Source of the DNA: an uncultured Collinsella sp. | GTDB lineage: Bacteria > Actinomycetota > Coriobacteriia > Coriobacteriales > Coriobacteriaceae | DNA length: 64,000 nucleotides | Assembly (NCBI GenBank): GCA_905208635.1 | Contig: CAJLPX010000011.1 | Location: 13,145-77,144, forward strand | Direction: 5' to 3' | Shown here: positions 17,101-25,112 of the stretch, one piece after another | Position numbering within the stretch: the first letter of the stretch is position 1 | Layout of the letters: the number at the start of each line of letters is the position of its first letter | Notes under the pieces: generated by a model | What the model was told of the DNA's origin: nothing | The model's input: the letters and a program-made list of their open reading frames with translations, nothing else | Database searches by the model: none | Position numbers and translations under genes: made by a program

Positions 17101-19597
17101 CGTGGGCAACCCCGTTCAGAGCGAGATTGGCATCGATTCGGAGTATTACATGCGTGCCATGGTGACGACAAGCGTCAGCTTTTATGGCAAGGACGATGTC
17201 TCGGTTAAGAGCGTCACGCGACGTTATGAGGCTCCGTTGCTGCTGGACTCCGATAGCACCTACACCTATAAATATCCGTTTATCCATACCGAACAGACGG
17301 TAGACAACACGCCCGAGCACGGAAAGGAGGGTGACGTCAATCCCAACCTGACACTCGAAGCCTCTCCGACCGATGCGGAGATGGCGGTGCCGGGCTATAA
17401 GTTCCTGGGCTGGATTTCAACCGCCGAGGTTCAGAAGGATTCCGACGTCTGGAAGTATATCTACGACGTCACCGGCGACCCCTATGTGACGAGTGATCCG
17501 GATAAGGCAGAGCCGTATCTGGCGACCGACGAGTCCAAGGTCACCCAGTGGCAGGATGCCTATCCCGTCTACGCAAAGTACGACGTCAGCTACACCACCA
17601 ACCTGCATCGCGCAGGTTTTGAGGGTACGGACAAGGTCAATGTGCCTAGCTACAACATCGCTCCCGTTATCAACGCGGACACCAATCCTGCTACGGCAAC
17701 GGTGACCCCTGACGTTACGACGCCGGTTTATAAAGCAGGCGGTGAGCTGTATAAGTTGCAGAAGGTTGAGATCGAGCTTCCGAACGGCGAGATCAAGACG
17801 CTTCCCTACGATGTGGAGCATGGTACTTGCTCTTATCCGGTGGAACCTGGCGGAGCCTATACATTCGTGGCGTACTATTCGCCGTTGGCGGTTGTGTACC
17901 ACCTCAATGCCACGGATGTGGACGGCAAAGTTGCTCAGCAAGACGATATGCTCGGCAACCTTAATGGCGGCATCCCGAAGCCTACTTATGACGTCAGCAC
18001 TATCGATGCGGATACAGGCGAGTTCAACGTCTTCGTGGGCTGGACGGAAGCCGAGCCGGCACCTGGCAAGGGCTATGTCGCTTGGTCAGAGGGCATCCGT
18101 ATGGTGAGTGCTTCTACCGTGGTCAAGGCCCCCATGGAGCTGTACCCGGTCTACCGTCCCAGCCTGGTTACCGTTCAATCGAACATTGACTCTGAACTTG
18201 CGAATCCCGATCTTGTCCGTAGCCTCGGCCGCACTGATTCCGGCGACCAGATTTCTCTTGAGGTCAAGGCCGCCGAGGAGGTTGAGGGCACTGACGGCAC
18301 CAAGTACGACTTTGTCGGCTGGTCGCGCGATTATGTCAATGACGGGCAGTACACCCTGATGACTGACGATGAGAAGTATCCCCTCGAGGGCAGCGAGCCC
18401 TTTGAGAGCGTGACCTACACTGCGGTGTACAAGAAGACGCCGCTTAAAGTGCGCTATCACGACACCGAAGGCAACGTCATCTACACCGCTACGGTAGACC
18501 CGAACGATACGAGTGTTCTGCGTGGCCAGGATGGCAATGCCGGCTTTGTTCAGACAGTTAAGGTGCCCAAGATGGACGAGAACGGCAACCCGTTCTATGA
18601 CGACAAGGGTGAACCCGTCATGGAGCCAAAGGAAGTGGCCTACGATCCCGAAGCCTACTCCGCAATCGTCGCATTCCTGGGCGAGCGAGCGGATAGCAGC
18701 TTGAAGGAGTTGTTCTTGGAGTGGCAGTGGGTTAATGGCGACAAAGCTGTGGCGTGGAGCGACTTCAAGGGTAAACCGGTTACAGCCAACATGGATTTGT
18801 ATCCGGTGACGTATAAGGTCGTCGCTAACGACACATCGGACGATGCGAGCCCTAAGAATGTGACCGGGCAGCTCAAGTGGTTGCTTGATCCCAATGCCGC
18901 GAACACGATAGATGACAAGAGCGATAAGGCGCCGTTCAAGGCTTGCTTTGCAAAGCCCTTCATGGGCACGCAATTGACGGTGCACGTTGACCGCGTGGGC
19001 TATGGTCTTCCTGGCCAGACTCCTGCGCCTGTCAACGGGAAGTATGTCTCGCTTTACAGTTCGGGTTCAGGCGAGGGCTCGTTTGAGCTGACGAATCGTT
19101 TGGACTACAAGCTCACGGGCGACGGCACTCAGAGCGATGGCAATGCGGTGTTCGATTTCGCCGCTACGCATACGCTCAAGATCGTCAAGCAAACCCAGGA
19201 TAGCTGGGCGAAGGGCAAGACGTTCCGCTTCAAGGTTTCCCGGGCCGGCATGGACGGCAACGCCTTGGAGGAGCGCACGGTTGAGGTAACGGTGTCATCG
19301 GATGCGCAGCTGAAGGACGGTTCCGCCTGGTACTCCGGCGCTATCGAGCTTGCGGTCCCGGCGGGTATCTACACCGTCGAGGAGGACTCAGCGTGGGCAT
19401 GGCGCTACAGCAACCAAATCGGCGTCCCTGGCAAGCAGCCGGGCGATAAGGCGCAGGCGACTATCTCCGCTGCATCGAGCGCGAACGATGCCACGTTCAC
19501 CTGCACTAACACGCGTGTGAACGACAAATGGATCGACGGCAGCAATCGTGCCCATAACGTTTGGAGCAACGGCAACGTAGCAAAGAAGGAGGATTAG
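14123..19597 (+). CDS. giant secreted protein with GLUG-like and InlB-type repeats
   Basis: This 1824-aa protein has a signal peptide (about residues 1-34, ending VHAETA). Residues 40-450 look like a GLUG/right-handed beta-helix region, with FKGVFDGQNHTVEGL, GFFAETNGATIKNF and repeated GG-hydrophobic turns. From about 550 to 1540 come at least six Listeria-Bacteroides (InlB B) repeats recognisable by their FxGW cores: RFMGWF, TFIGWT, CFLGWY, KFLGWI, VFVGWT and DFVGWS. Residues about 1680-1805 form a SpaA/Cna-B-like domain ending TFTCTNT. There is no sorting motif or membrane anchor at the C-terminus (ends KKED), so it is presumably held by the fibre. Its operon position suggests an adhesin carried by the fibre. 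Confidence 0.85.
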   Translation: MKIKNMNRGVLSRLVAVAAIALCCVMALPMAVHAETAPEAKTEFHIKNEAAFLSCVALSRERDTSGWHVYLDNDIELDSDDMKDIVANTVKHLSFGNKEHPFKGVFDGQNHTVEGLNYDKDAFDPERDTGFFAETNGATIKNFLVKDANVWADFRGGIIVGKAVNTRFENVMVMESTLHVTCANNALNLITNAGFEGGLIAGELDGCTLYNCEVRGGRAVNNTTSGVQALGGEGLYMAAFAGYVKKSTIEYCRVTPTRKDDGSIAEKGMTDVTNKYDVAIGALGGNNVYASGFVGCMAGEAKIIDCFSTAQCYSYAASYVGVVAVTRAWTGGLAGRILTEKGNELVRSHFAGDLSSRQYNPIAVIPIIQNDVNLGGIAARANKDDATVTECYFKPSVSLNGSSQGTAAKKKIPSFGGDGTTKGDGYGPWDDGRYATRELWEEHDYDFCAGTMRSTANDEALGGSHANEWAMDYRLNIPVHGQSVKATIDFPGAGTATIEATKLGIDQKTSDPYAFAVSAVLAGTAQGLAQGDTSVTFRQETSAKPAGLSEANGGYRFMGWFHESGVNVNRIDADNAWFNGKTDAAAVAADKRVEENTDHDKASTYTANNGSGVDEKFGFKGNDLFIASYEAQVLFYNVKGKTLDWKTGAAHDKSTDWYRYGVGLTPAAPEDREGLSATATFIGWTTQPSSEEGMNGAYAAITSDKLAELKNQGAFYPAGSEITVVRPADFYPVYSDYVSNIITVFEGNEQDALNDVSQRVGVGKTKVDVKTAGGGTSVYTVQVCNTDGTPLSDGGKLPDGYCFLGWYENKGTEDAPLEVRVSRDPSYTLPADVDLTVPHTYIARFEYRVDYYVKSMTNDAYKDSRLLCSVWNGYQTSFNEQVGSSYVRENIVHWGSEHVYHGLKENYKDECNEGRFGAETLIVAPLKAYSHTVKNDTGVDTRKNVIADTDFPGSGTLDDEWVAGALKFYFRPASKRYHLNFWTLERQGGCWTCVGNPVQSEIGIDSEYYMRAMVTTSVSFYGKDDVSVKSVTRRYEAPLLLDSDSTYTYKYPFIHTEQTVDNTPEHGKEGDVNPNLTLEASPTDAEMAVPGYKFLGWISTAEVQKDSDVWKYIYDVTGDPYVTSDPDKAEPYLATDESKVTQWQDAYPVYAKYDVSYTTNLHRAGFEGTDKVNVPSYNIAPVINADTNPATATVTPDVTTPVYKAGGELYKLQKVEIELPNGEIKTLPYDVEHGTCSYPVEPGGAYTFVAYYSPLAVVYHLNATDVDGKVAQQDDMLGNLNGGIPKPTYDVSTIDADTGEFNVFVGWTEAEPAPGKGYVAWSEGIRMVSASTVVKAPMELYPVYRPSLVTVQSNIDSELANPDLVRSLGRTDSGDQISLEVKAAEEVEGTDGTKYDFVGWSRDYVNDGQYTLMTDDEKYPLEGSEPFESVTYTAVYKKTPLKVRYHDTEGNVIYTATVDPNDTSVLRGQDGNAGFVQTVKVPKMDENGNPFYDDKGEPVMEPKEVAYDPEAYSAIVAFLGERADSSLKELFLEWQWVNGDKAVAWSDFKGKPVTANMDLYPVTYKVVANDTSDDASPKNVTGQLKWLLDPNAANTIDDKSDKAPFKACFAKPFMGTQLTVHVDRVGYGLPGQTPAPVNGKYVSLYSSGSGEGSFELTNRLDYKLTGDGTQSDGNAVFDFAATHTLKIVKQTQDSWAKGKTFRFKVSRAGMDGNALEERTVEVTVSSDAQLKDGSAWYSGAIELAVPAGIYTVEEDSAWAWRYSNQIGVPGKQPGDKAQATISAASSANDATFTCTNTRVNDKWIDGSNRAHNVWSNGNVAKKED

Positions 19598-19598
19598 C

Positions 19599-20180
19599 AT
19601 GTCCAAGCGCAAGCGCATCATCGCCTTGCTGGTGGGGGTTATCCTCCTGGCCGGTACGGCAGGCACGCTGGCCTGGCTTTCGGTTACGGGCGTGCTGGTC
19701 AACCAGTTCGGCATCGGGTCGGTGACGCCATCGGTTCAGGAAACGCTCAACGGCAAAGTGAAAAGCGATGTCAAGGCGAAGAACACGGGTACTGCGCCCG
19801 CCTATATTCGTGCTGCAGTGGATATCTACTGGCAGGACCAGGATGGCGCACGCCTGTGGGATGAGCCGAAGGAGGAGCCGAAGGGTGAGGCGGATTACGA
19901 GATTGCGTGGAGCGTGGCTGATGCCTCGAGCGCGAACTCGGCTTATAACTGGGTTAAGGCGAGCGACGGGTTCTATTACTGGACGTCGCCCGTCGCTCCC
20001 GGCGCGGAAACCGGCGTGCTCATTAATAGGGTTACCGAGCTCAAGGCAACCGAAGGTCGCAATCTTGTCGTGGATATCTCCACTCAGGCGGTCCAGGCGA
20101 CGCCCGATGAGGCCGTGCGCGACGCATGGGGTTGCTCGGTCGAGGATGGCGTGCTGGTGCCGCCGTATGGAGGTGCGTAA
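19599..20180 (+). CDS. SipW-type secreted minor fibre protein
   Basis: This 193-aa protein starts KRKRIIALLVGVILLAGTAG and then TLAWLSVTGVLVNQF, the SipW-type signal with its AWLS box. The mature part shares the phrases AKNTGTAPAYIRAAVDIYW, ASDGFYYWTS and VVDISTQAVQATPDEA with the 13472 protein, so both belong to the same subunit family. The ATG comes 1 bp after the previous stop codon with a consensus AAGGAGG. Translational coupling to the giant protein is likely. A role as linker between the giant protein and the fibre is inference. Confidence 0.85.
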   Translation: MSKRKRIIALLVGVILLAGTAGTLAWLSVTGVLVNQFGIGSVTPSVQETLNGKVKSDVKAKNTGTAPAYIRAAVDIYWQDQDGARLWDEPKEEPKGEADYEIAWSVADASSANSAYNWVKASDGFYYWTSPVAPGAETGVLINRVTELKATEGRNLVVDISTQAVQATPDEAVRDAWGCSVEDGVLVPPYGGA

Positions 20181-20182
20181 GT

Positions 20183-20881
20183 ATGGCGTTCTCGATTCGC
20201 AAAGGTGTTGCGCGCTCCTTGCGTTGCGTGGTCGCGGCTATTCTCTGCATGGTCACGCTCGCCGTTCCTGCCCGTGCGTTTGCCGATACTCCCGCGATTG
20301 CCTATGACGGAAATGCGCGCCAGCTGACGGTCTCGGGGGCGACGGGCTCCTCGGGGGAGCCCGATCTGTTTCCCGCCTTTAAAGGTCTAATGCCCGGCGA
20401 TGTGCGCGAGCAGCAGATTGAGGTTCGTGCCACTGGTGTAAAGTCCCAGGTACGCGTGTTTGTGCGGGCCGTTGTCGATCACGAGACGGCACACCTGCTG
20501 TCGCCCATTACCTTAACGGCGTCGGCGGGCGATGCGTCTGCAGGTTGGCTCCAGACGGGAACTCTGGGCAGTGTGTTCGCCTATCCCACGCAGGTCGCAA
20601 CGTTTACGAGCGATGGCAGCACGGTGCTCAATTTGCAACTAAGTGTCCCGACGTCGGTGGGCAATGAGCTTGCCGACGCAAGCAAGACCATCCGCTGGGA
20701 AATCACCGCCGAGGACGATGGCGAGAAGATTCCCGTACAACCTGCTGACAGTAAGAGCCCCGGTCTGTTTGGCCTGGCGGCAACCGGCGACAGCACGCTC
20801 GCATGGCTTTTGATGCTGCTGACGCTTGCAATCATCGCTTTTATGGCCGCGCTGCTTTTGTCCCGGAGGGATAAGTACTAG
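20183..20881 (+). CDS. LAATG wall-anchored protein, probable fibre anchor
   Basis: This 232-aa protein has an N-terminal signal (SLRCVVAAILCMVTLAVPARAFA) and a beta-rich body with PAFKGLMPGDVREQQIEVRA. The C-terminal sorting signal is LAATGD, then the hydrophobic STLAWLLMLLTLAIIAFMAALLL and the tail SRRDKY. The body recalls the 'taxilin/peptidase-like DUF' domains seen in other SipW loci, but I do not recognise a named family. The ATG at 20183 is 2 bp after the previous stop, with GGAGG upstream. As the only wall-linked product it would tie the fibre to peptidoglycan through a LAxTG-specific sortase, which is not encoded in this window. Confidence 0.82.
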   Translation: MAFSIRKGVARSLRCVVAAILCMVTLAVPARAFADTPAIAYDGNARQLTVSGATGSSGEPDLFPAFKGLMPGDVREQQIEVRATGVKSQVRVFVRAVVDHETAHLLSPITLTASAGDASAGWLQTGTLGSVFAYPTQVATFTSDGSTVLNLQLSVPTSVGNELADASKTIRWEITAEDDGEKIPVQPADSKSPGLFGLAATGDSTLAWLLMLLTLAIIAFMAALLLSRRDKY

Positions 20882-20902
20882 GTCCATCCTCTAAACGCAA
20901 CG

Positions 20903-21025
20903 CCCTCCCGGGCGGCGGGCACGAAGTTCCCTGCTCTACAGTCCTGCGCAAGACGAAGGCCACATTAAGTGGCCTTCTTTGCGTGCGGAACTCGCGATGA
21001 ACTTCGTGCCCGCCGCCCGGGAGGG
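20903..21025. repeat. 26-bp perfect inverted repeat enclosing a hairpin
   Basis: The arms 20903-20928 (CCCTCCCGGGCGGCGGGCAC and onwards) and 21000-21025 are perfectly complementary. The enclosed sequence holds GAAGGCCAC-ATTAA-GTGGCCTTC (20955-20977) followed by TTT, which can serve as terminator of the fibre operon. Confidence 0.85.
20926..20997. repeat. left arm of a 70-bp inverted repeat pair
   Basis: This 72-nt stretch matches the reverse complement of 21463-21535 almost throughout, including CAGTCCTGCGCAAGACG and GCGTGCGGAACTCGCGA. Each arm contains its own perfect hairpin. Where the hairpins differ (GAAGG..CCTTC here, GGGGG..CCCCC in the other arm) both strands of the stem have changed together. 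Confidence 0.88.
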
Positions 21026-21030
21026 TGTCT

Positions 21031-21340
21031 CTTTATTGATAGAAGGCCTAATAAGCTGATGATTTCATGCCTGGATGTATACGGAGTGGGACGGGCTTTC
21101 CGGATGGGCGGGGTCTCGGAAAGCTCATCCCGGAATTCGCCTTTGGAATGGGATGCACTTTCCGATTGAGGGACTCAGCGGAAAATGCATCCCAGTATTC
21201 GGCTGAGAAATGGGACACGGTTTCCGGTTGAAGCCTTGGCGGAAAATGTGACCCGGAATTTGTGATCGGAATGGGATGCGGTTTCCCAACGGGGCCACAA
21301 ACGGAAACCGCATCCCATTCCGAACGTGAATTCCGGGACA
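21031..21340. repeat. right flanking repeat of the fibre locus
   Basis: This 310-bp block is homologous to 11356-11604 and lies in the same orientation: CTTTATTGAT, GAAGGCCTAATAAGCTGAT, modules of GGAATGGGATGC and TTTCC, and the hairpin around CAACGGGGCCACAAACGG. One extra module of about 60 bp (GAAATGGGACACGGTTTCC) accounts for the length difference. Confidence 0.88.
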
Positions 21341-21462
21341 AGCTTTCCGCGATGCGCATGCCAGGCCACGCTTCTGCTACGAGGCGAGCGCAGCTTCTCA
21401 TCAGCCCACTCAACTCGCAACGGGTGAGGGGCGGCGGCAGGCGGAGGCGCGGGAAGGGTCTG

Positions 21463-21535
21463 TCGCGAGTTCCGCACGCAAAGGGGGCCACTTAATGTGG
21501 CCCCCGTCTTGCGCAGGACTGTCTGAGCAGGGAAC
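21463..21535. repeat. right arm of the 70-bp inverted repeat pair
   Basis: This arm is complementary to 20926-20997. It holds the palindrome GGGGGCCAC-TTAAT-GTGGCCCCC (21483-21505). Together the arms enclose about 465 bp that includes the right flanking repeat. The arm lies about 50 bp before the stop codon of the LTA-synthase-like gene and may double as its terminator. Confidence 0.88.
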
Positions 21536-21588
21536 CTTATATGCCTCCGCCCGGACAGACGTTTCAGTTATGAACTCGCAGCTAGTCG

Positions 21589-23889
21589 CTATTTGATCTT
21601 GGTCGTACCCGGTGCCAGGTTGGGGTCGGTCTCGTTGGCCTCGGTCTGGAAGTGCTCGGTATACACGTTCTTGCCGTCGCGGAACATCTCGTAGTACTGC
21701 ATCTTGGCGTAATCCTCGCGTGCCTTGGTGGCGGCCGCGGCAGCGGCGTCGTCACCGGTGACGTTGGAGGAGAGCGCCCAGCGCAGGCTGGCGTCCTCGT
21801 AGCCGACCGAGTTGATGGCGGGCAGCGACTCGCGCAGTGTCATGTGCGCCTTCTGGTAGTCGGTCAGCGGTGCGCCGATCAGCTGCATGAGCTGGGTGGA
21901 CAGGTAGTTGGTGGACAGGTCGTCGACCTCGCTCGTCTGGTCACAACCGGCAACGTCGTAGTTAGCCCAAATGATGTAGTCGGTCTGCCACAGGCGCTCC
22001 TGATGCGTAGCGTCGTCCTCGCCGGTAAACCACTTGTCATTGAACTTGGACGGGAAGAACGGCTGATGGTCGCCCCAGAACACCACGACCACCTTGCGGT
22101 CGAGCTTGCTCAAGGCGTTGAGGAAGTAGCGCAGCGCCTGATCGGACTGCTCGATGCACGAGACATACTCGTCGACATCGGAGAGCGTGCCGTCCTCGAC
22201 GGTCTTGGCGTCCAGGTCGGTCGTGTCGATGTTCAGGTGCATCTGCTTGTCGACCGGCAGCAGGCCCGTGTCGTAGCCCGAGTGGTTCTGCATGGTCACG
22301 TCGAAGATGAACTGCGGATCGGCGTTCTGGTCGAGCAGCTCAAGAATCTTGTCGTAGGTAGCTTGGTCGGTCACCATGCCGCGCAGGGTATCGGCGCCCT
22401 GGAAGTCGTTGATGGACAGGAACTGGTCAAAGCCAAAGTCCTTGTAGACGTTCTCGCGGTTCCAGTTGGTCGCGTGGTTGGGGTGCATGGCCGTGGTGGA
22501 ATATCCGAGCGACTTGAACTGCTCTGCTAGGTTCCCAGTCGTTTCCATGTTGTAGATGGTGTAGGGGTACACGCCCGAGCCCAGGTTGGCCATGGAGTTG
22601 CCGGTCATAAACTCAAACTCGGTATTGGCGGTACCGCCGCCGTAGGCGCTCACATAGAGCTTGCCGCGGCTGAGGCAGTTGGACAGGCTCTTAAAGTACT
22701 GCGGGCCCTCGTAGCCGGCGCGCATGTTCTGGTAGATTGACAGATCCGAGAAGGTCTCGTTCATGATGGCGATGACCGTGGGCTTCTCGCTGTCGAACTG
22801 CTCCTGGGCGGCGGCGCGCTCGTCGCTCTTGGCCGCGTCGGACTTGTCGTAGGCCTTGGCGTACTTTTTGAGCGTGGCCTTGGCATCGTCGACGGAGTAG
22901 TCGGCGGGTTTGGGCGGCTTGATGGACTGTGCCGCACTAATAAAGGCGGGCAGGTAGCCCTCGCGCCAGTAGCTCTCGAGCGGGCGCCAGGTGTAGACGG
23001 TGATGCCGAGGGTGTTGTAGTAGTCGATGAGCGTGACATGCGCGGTCACGCCGCCCAGGCACAGCACCGCCACGAGCAGGTTGGTGAGCAGCATGCGCTT
23101 GGCGTTGGCGGCACCCTTCTGACGGTGCGGTGCCACCAGGCCGGCGTACTCGCACAGCAGCATGGCGATGGCGGTAAAGCCCATGGACAGCACGCAGAAC
23201 AGCGAGATCGAGAAGGTGTAGCCGTTGCCGGCGACTGCGGCGGCAGTGGAGATGGCCGAAAGGTCGCCCGGCTGGATGGGCATGGATTTAAACGTGATGA
23301 CGAAGAACTCGGCAATGCCCAGGACAAAGAGGGCAAAGGCCAAGACGGCGGGAGCTGCGCCGTGGCGCTGGAATAGGAAGAACAAGCCGGTCATGAGCAC
23401 GGTGATGATGGCCCACTCGAGCAGGATGCACAGGGGGTAGACCCAGGTAAAGTCGTGGTTGGACGAGACCTCCATGCCCAGCAGCGCAAAGACGCCGGCG
23501 AGCAGCAGGCACAGGACGGCGGCGACGAGCGGTTTGCCCACAAAGGCGCCGCGCAGGCGGGCGAGCTTGCCAGTGGGGGCGGGAGCGTCGGCCGAGGCGA
23601 ACGCAAAGACGCGCGGTGCGATGCGGTCGCGGGCGATGCTGGCCCAAGCGCATCCGGTGAGAATGGCGTTGGTCAGGATGAGCATCACAAAGGCGAGCGG
23701 CTCGTTTTGAGCGACGAGGCCAATGGCGCCCCAAATGGTCAAAAAGAGCTGGAACAGGCCGAAGGCGACGCTCCACCCAAGAGCGCTTTTGGCAACGGTG
23801 CCCGACTTTGCGCAAATGGCCTTGGCCTCGCGCAAGACAAGGTAGACGGTCGCCGCAAGACCGACGAGCGAGATGGCGGCAGCGAACAT
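21589..23889 (-). CDS. LTA synthase family membrane sulfatase
   Basis: This 766-aa protein has about eight to nine membrane helices in its first 300 residues. A sulfatase/alkaline-phosphatase-fold extracellular domain follows, with the LtaS-type motifs KPTVIAIMNETFSDLS (metal site and catalytic Thr region), SAYGGGTANTEFEFMTGNSM, MHPNHATNWNRENVYKDFGFD and FWGDHQPFF. Members add glycerol-phosphate or similar phospho-alcohols to glycolipids or glycans. The ATG at 23889 was chosen because GAGGAG lies seven bases upstream; the GTG at 23904 would overlap that site. It is alone, and the exact polymer cannot be told. Confidence 0.88.
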   Translation of the reverse strand: MFAAAISLVGLAATVYLVLREAKAICAKSGTVAKSALGWSVAFGLFQLFLTIWGAIGLVAQNEPLAFVMLILTNAILTGCAWASIARDRIAPRVFAFASADAPAPTGKLARLRGAFVGKPLVAAVLCLLLAGVFALLGMEVSSNHDFTWVYPLCILLEWAIITVLMTGLFFLFQRHGAAPAVLAFALFVLGIAEFFVITFKSMPIQPGDLSAISTAAAVAGNGYTFSISLFCVLSMGFTAIAMLLCEYAGLVAPHRQKGAANAKRMLLTNLLVAVLCLGGVTAHVTLIDYYNTLGITVYTWRPLESYWREGYLPAFISAAQSIKPPKPADYSVDDAKATLKKYAKAYDKSDAAKSDERAAAQEQFDSEKPTVIAIMNETFSDLSIYQNMRAGYEGPQYFKSLSNCLSRGKLYVSAYGGGTANTEFEFMTGNSMANLGSGVYPYTIYNMETTGNLAEQFKSLGYSTTAMHPNHATNWNRENVYKDFGFDQFLSINDFQGADTLRGMVTDQATYDKILELLDQNADPQFIFDVTMQNHSGYDTGLLPVDKQMHLNIDTTDLDAKTVEDGTLSDVDEYVSCIEQSDQALRYFLNALSKLDRKVVVVFWGDHQPFFPSKFNDKWFTGEDDATHQERLWQTDYIIWANYDVAGCDQTSEVDDLSTNYLSTQLMQLIGAPLTDYQKAHMTLRESLPAINSVGYEDASLRWALSSNVTGDDAAAAAATKAREDYAKMQYYEMFRDGKNVYTEHFQTEANETDPNLAPGTTKIK

Positions 23890-24102
23890 GCTGAGACTCC
23901 TCACAAACTAAAACCTACGAAAGCGGGGATTTACCCGATTGTTACCAAGATATGCGCAGCAATTGGTGGCTGCGCACAACAACCAGCCATATTAACGCGC
24001 GCGTGTGGCGGTGTGGCGCAATGTAGTGGCGACCTGCGCGATAATGGACGGGAATTACACGGAAACGTAATGGCTTCTTAAAGAAATGGCAGGGATGGGG
24101 CA

Positions 24103-24951
24103 ATGGGCGAGCAGGTTTGTGCGGCGGCTTTGGATACGAACGGCTATTCGGTCGAGACCACGGGCAACGCGGTATTGGACACGCTGGAACACCGTTCTTC
24201 CACGCGTGCCTTTGCGCGCGATGACGACGGCCGTCCCGTGGCGGTGACCGACGAGCAGCGGGCGGCGATTCTGCATGCGGCGAGCCGTGCGCCGTCGGCA
24301 GGCGCCATGATGATGTACTCCATCGTGAGCATTCGCGAGCAGGCTACGCTCGATCGCTTGGCCGATCTGTGCGACCACCAGCCGATGATCGCCAAGGCGC
24401 CCTGGGCATTAATATTTGTAGTCGACTATGCCAAGTGGATCGATCTGTTTGAGCATGTGGGTTGCTTTGAGCCCGAGTTTGTAGAGCGCACGGGCAAGTC
24501 GCCCCGTCGTGCTCCGGGCCTGGGCGACTTTGCCATCGCGGCGCAGGATGCCGTGATCGCTGCTCAAAACGCCGTGGTTGCCGCCGAGGCCCTGGGGCTG
24601 GGGAGCTGCTATATCGGAGATATCGTCGAGAACGCCGAGGAGGTTGCCGCACTGCTGGATTTGCCTGCCCATACCATGCCGCTGTCGATGCTCATCATCG
24701 GCACACCCCGCAAGGAGCGCCCGGCAATCGCGCATCCCGTGGTGAACCTGGTGCACGAGGAGCACTACCGCCGCGCCGACGCCGCGACGATGGACACGCA
24801 GGTGGCCGAGATGGACGCGATGTTTCGCCCGCATGCCCGCGAGGTGGGTGAGCGCGTCGTCGACATCTACACCCGTAAGCACACGAGTCCCTTTATGGCC
24901 GAGATGAGCCGCTCCATGGAGTGGTGGTTCAAAAACTGGCTCGGAAAATGA
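24103..24951 (+). CDS. nitroreductase family protein
   Basis: This 282-aa protein has the FMN-binding nitroreductase layout. LEHRSSTRAFA at the start contacts the FMN phosphate, AASRAPSAGAMMMYS follows, then PWALIFVVDYAKW, AQNAVVAAEALGLGSCYIGDI and LPAHTMPLSMLIIGTP. Such enzymes reduce nitro groups, flavins or related acceptors with NAD(P)H. A C-terminal extension of about 60 residues (YRRADAATMDTQVAEMDAMF to KNWLGK) is longer than in the minimal family. The gene is monocistronic and ends directly before a dispersed hairpin. Confidence 0.88.
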   Translation: MGEQVCAAALDTNGYSVETTGNAVLDTLEHRSSTRAFARDDDGRPVAVTDEQRAAILHAASRAPSAGAMMMYSIVSIREQATLDRLADLCDHQPMIAKAPWALIFVVDYAKWIDLFEHVGCFEPEFVERTGKSPRRAPGLGDFAIAAQDAVIAAQNAVVAAEALGLGSCYIGDIVENAEEVAALLDLPAHTMPLSMLIIGTPRKERPAIAHPVVNLVHEEHYRRADAATMDTQVAEMDAMFRPHAREVGERVVDIYTRKHTSPFMAEMSRSMEWWFKNWLGK

Positions 24952-24952
24952 C

Positions 24953-24989
24953 GAATGTGACAAAGGGGGGGTGTCCCTTTGTCACATTC
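24953..24989. repeat. ACAAAGGG hairpin family, copy 1
   Basis: GAATGTGACAAAGGG and CCCTTTGTCACATTC pair perfectly around a short G/T loop. Copies of the same core lie at 27449, 42636 and 54847. Here it directly follows the nitroreductase stop codon and could end its transcript. Confidence 0.82.
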
Positions 24990-25112
24990 CATATCGCCGC
25001 GGTGGCCTAAAGGCCGCATAAATGTTTATCTAGCTGGGAAAACGGTGCCATTAAAATATGGGCTGATTACATATAATCCCGTCGAACGTTAAAATTGGGA
25101 GGAAACCGGCTT

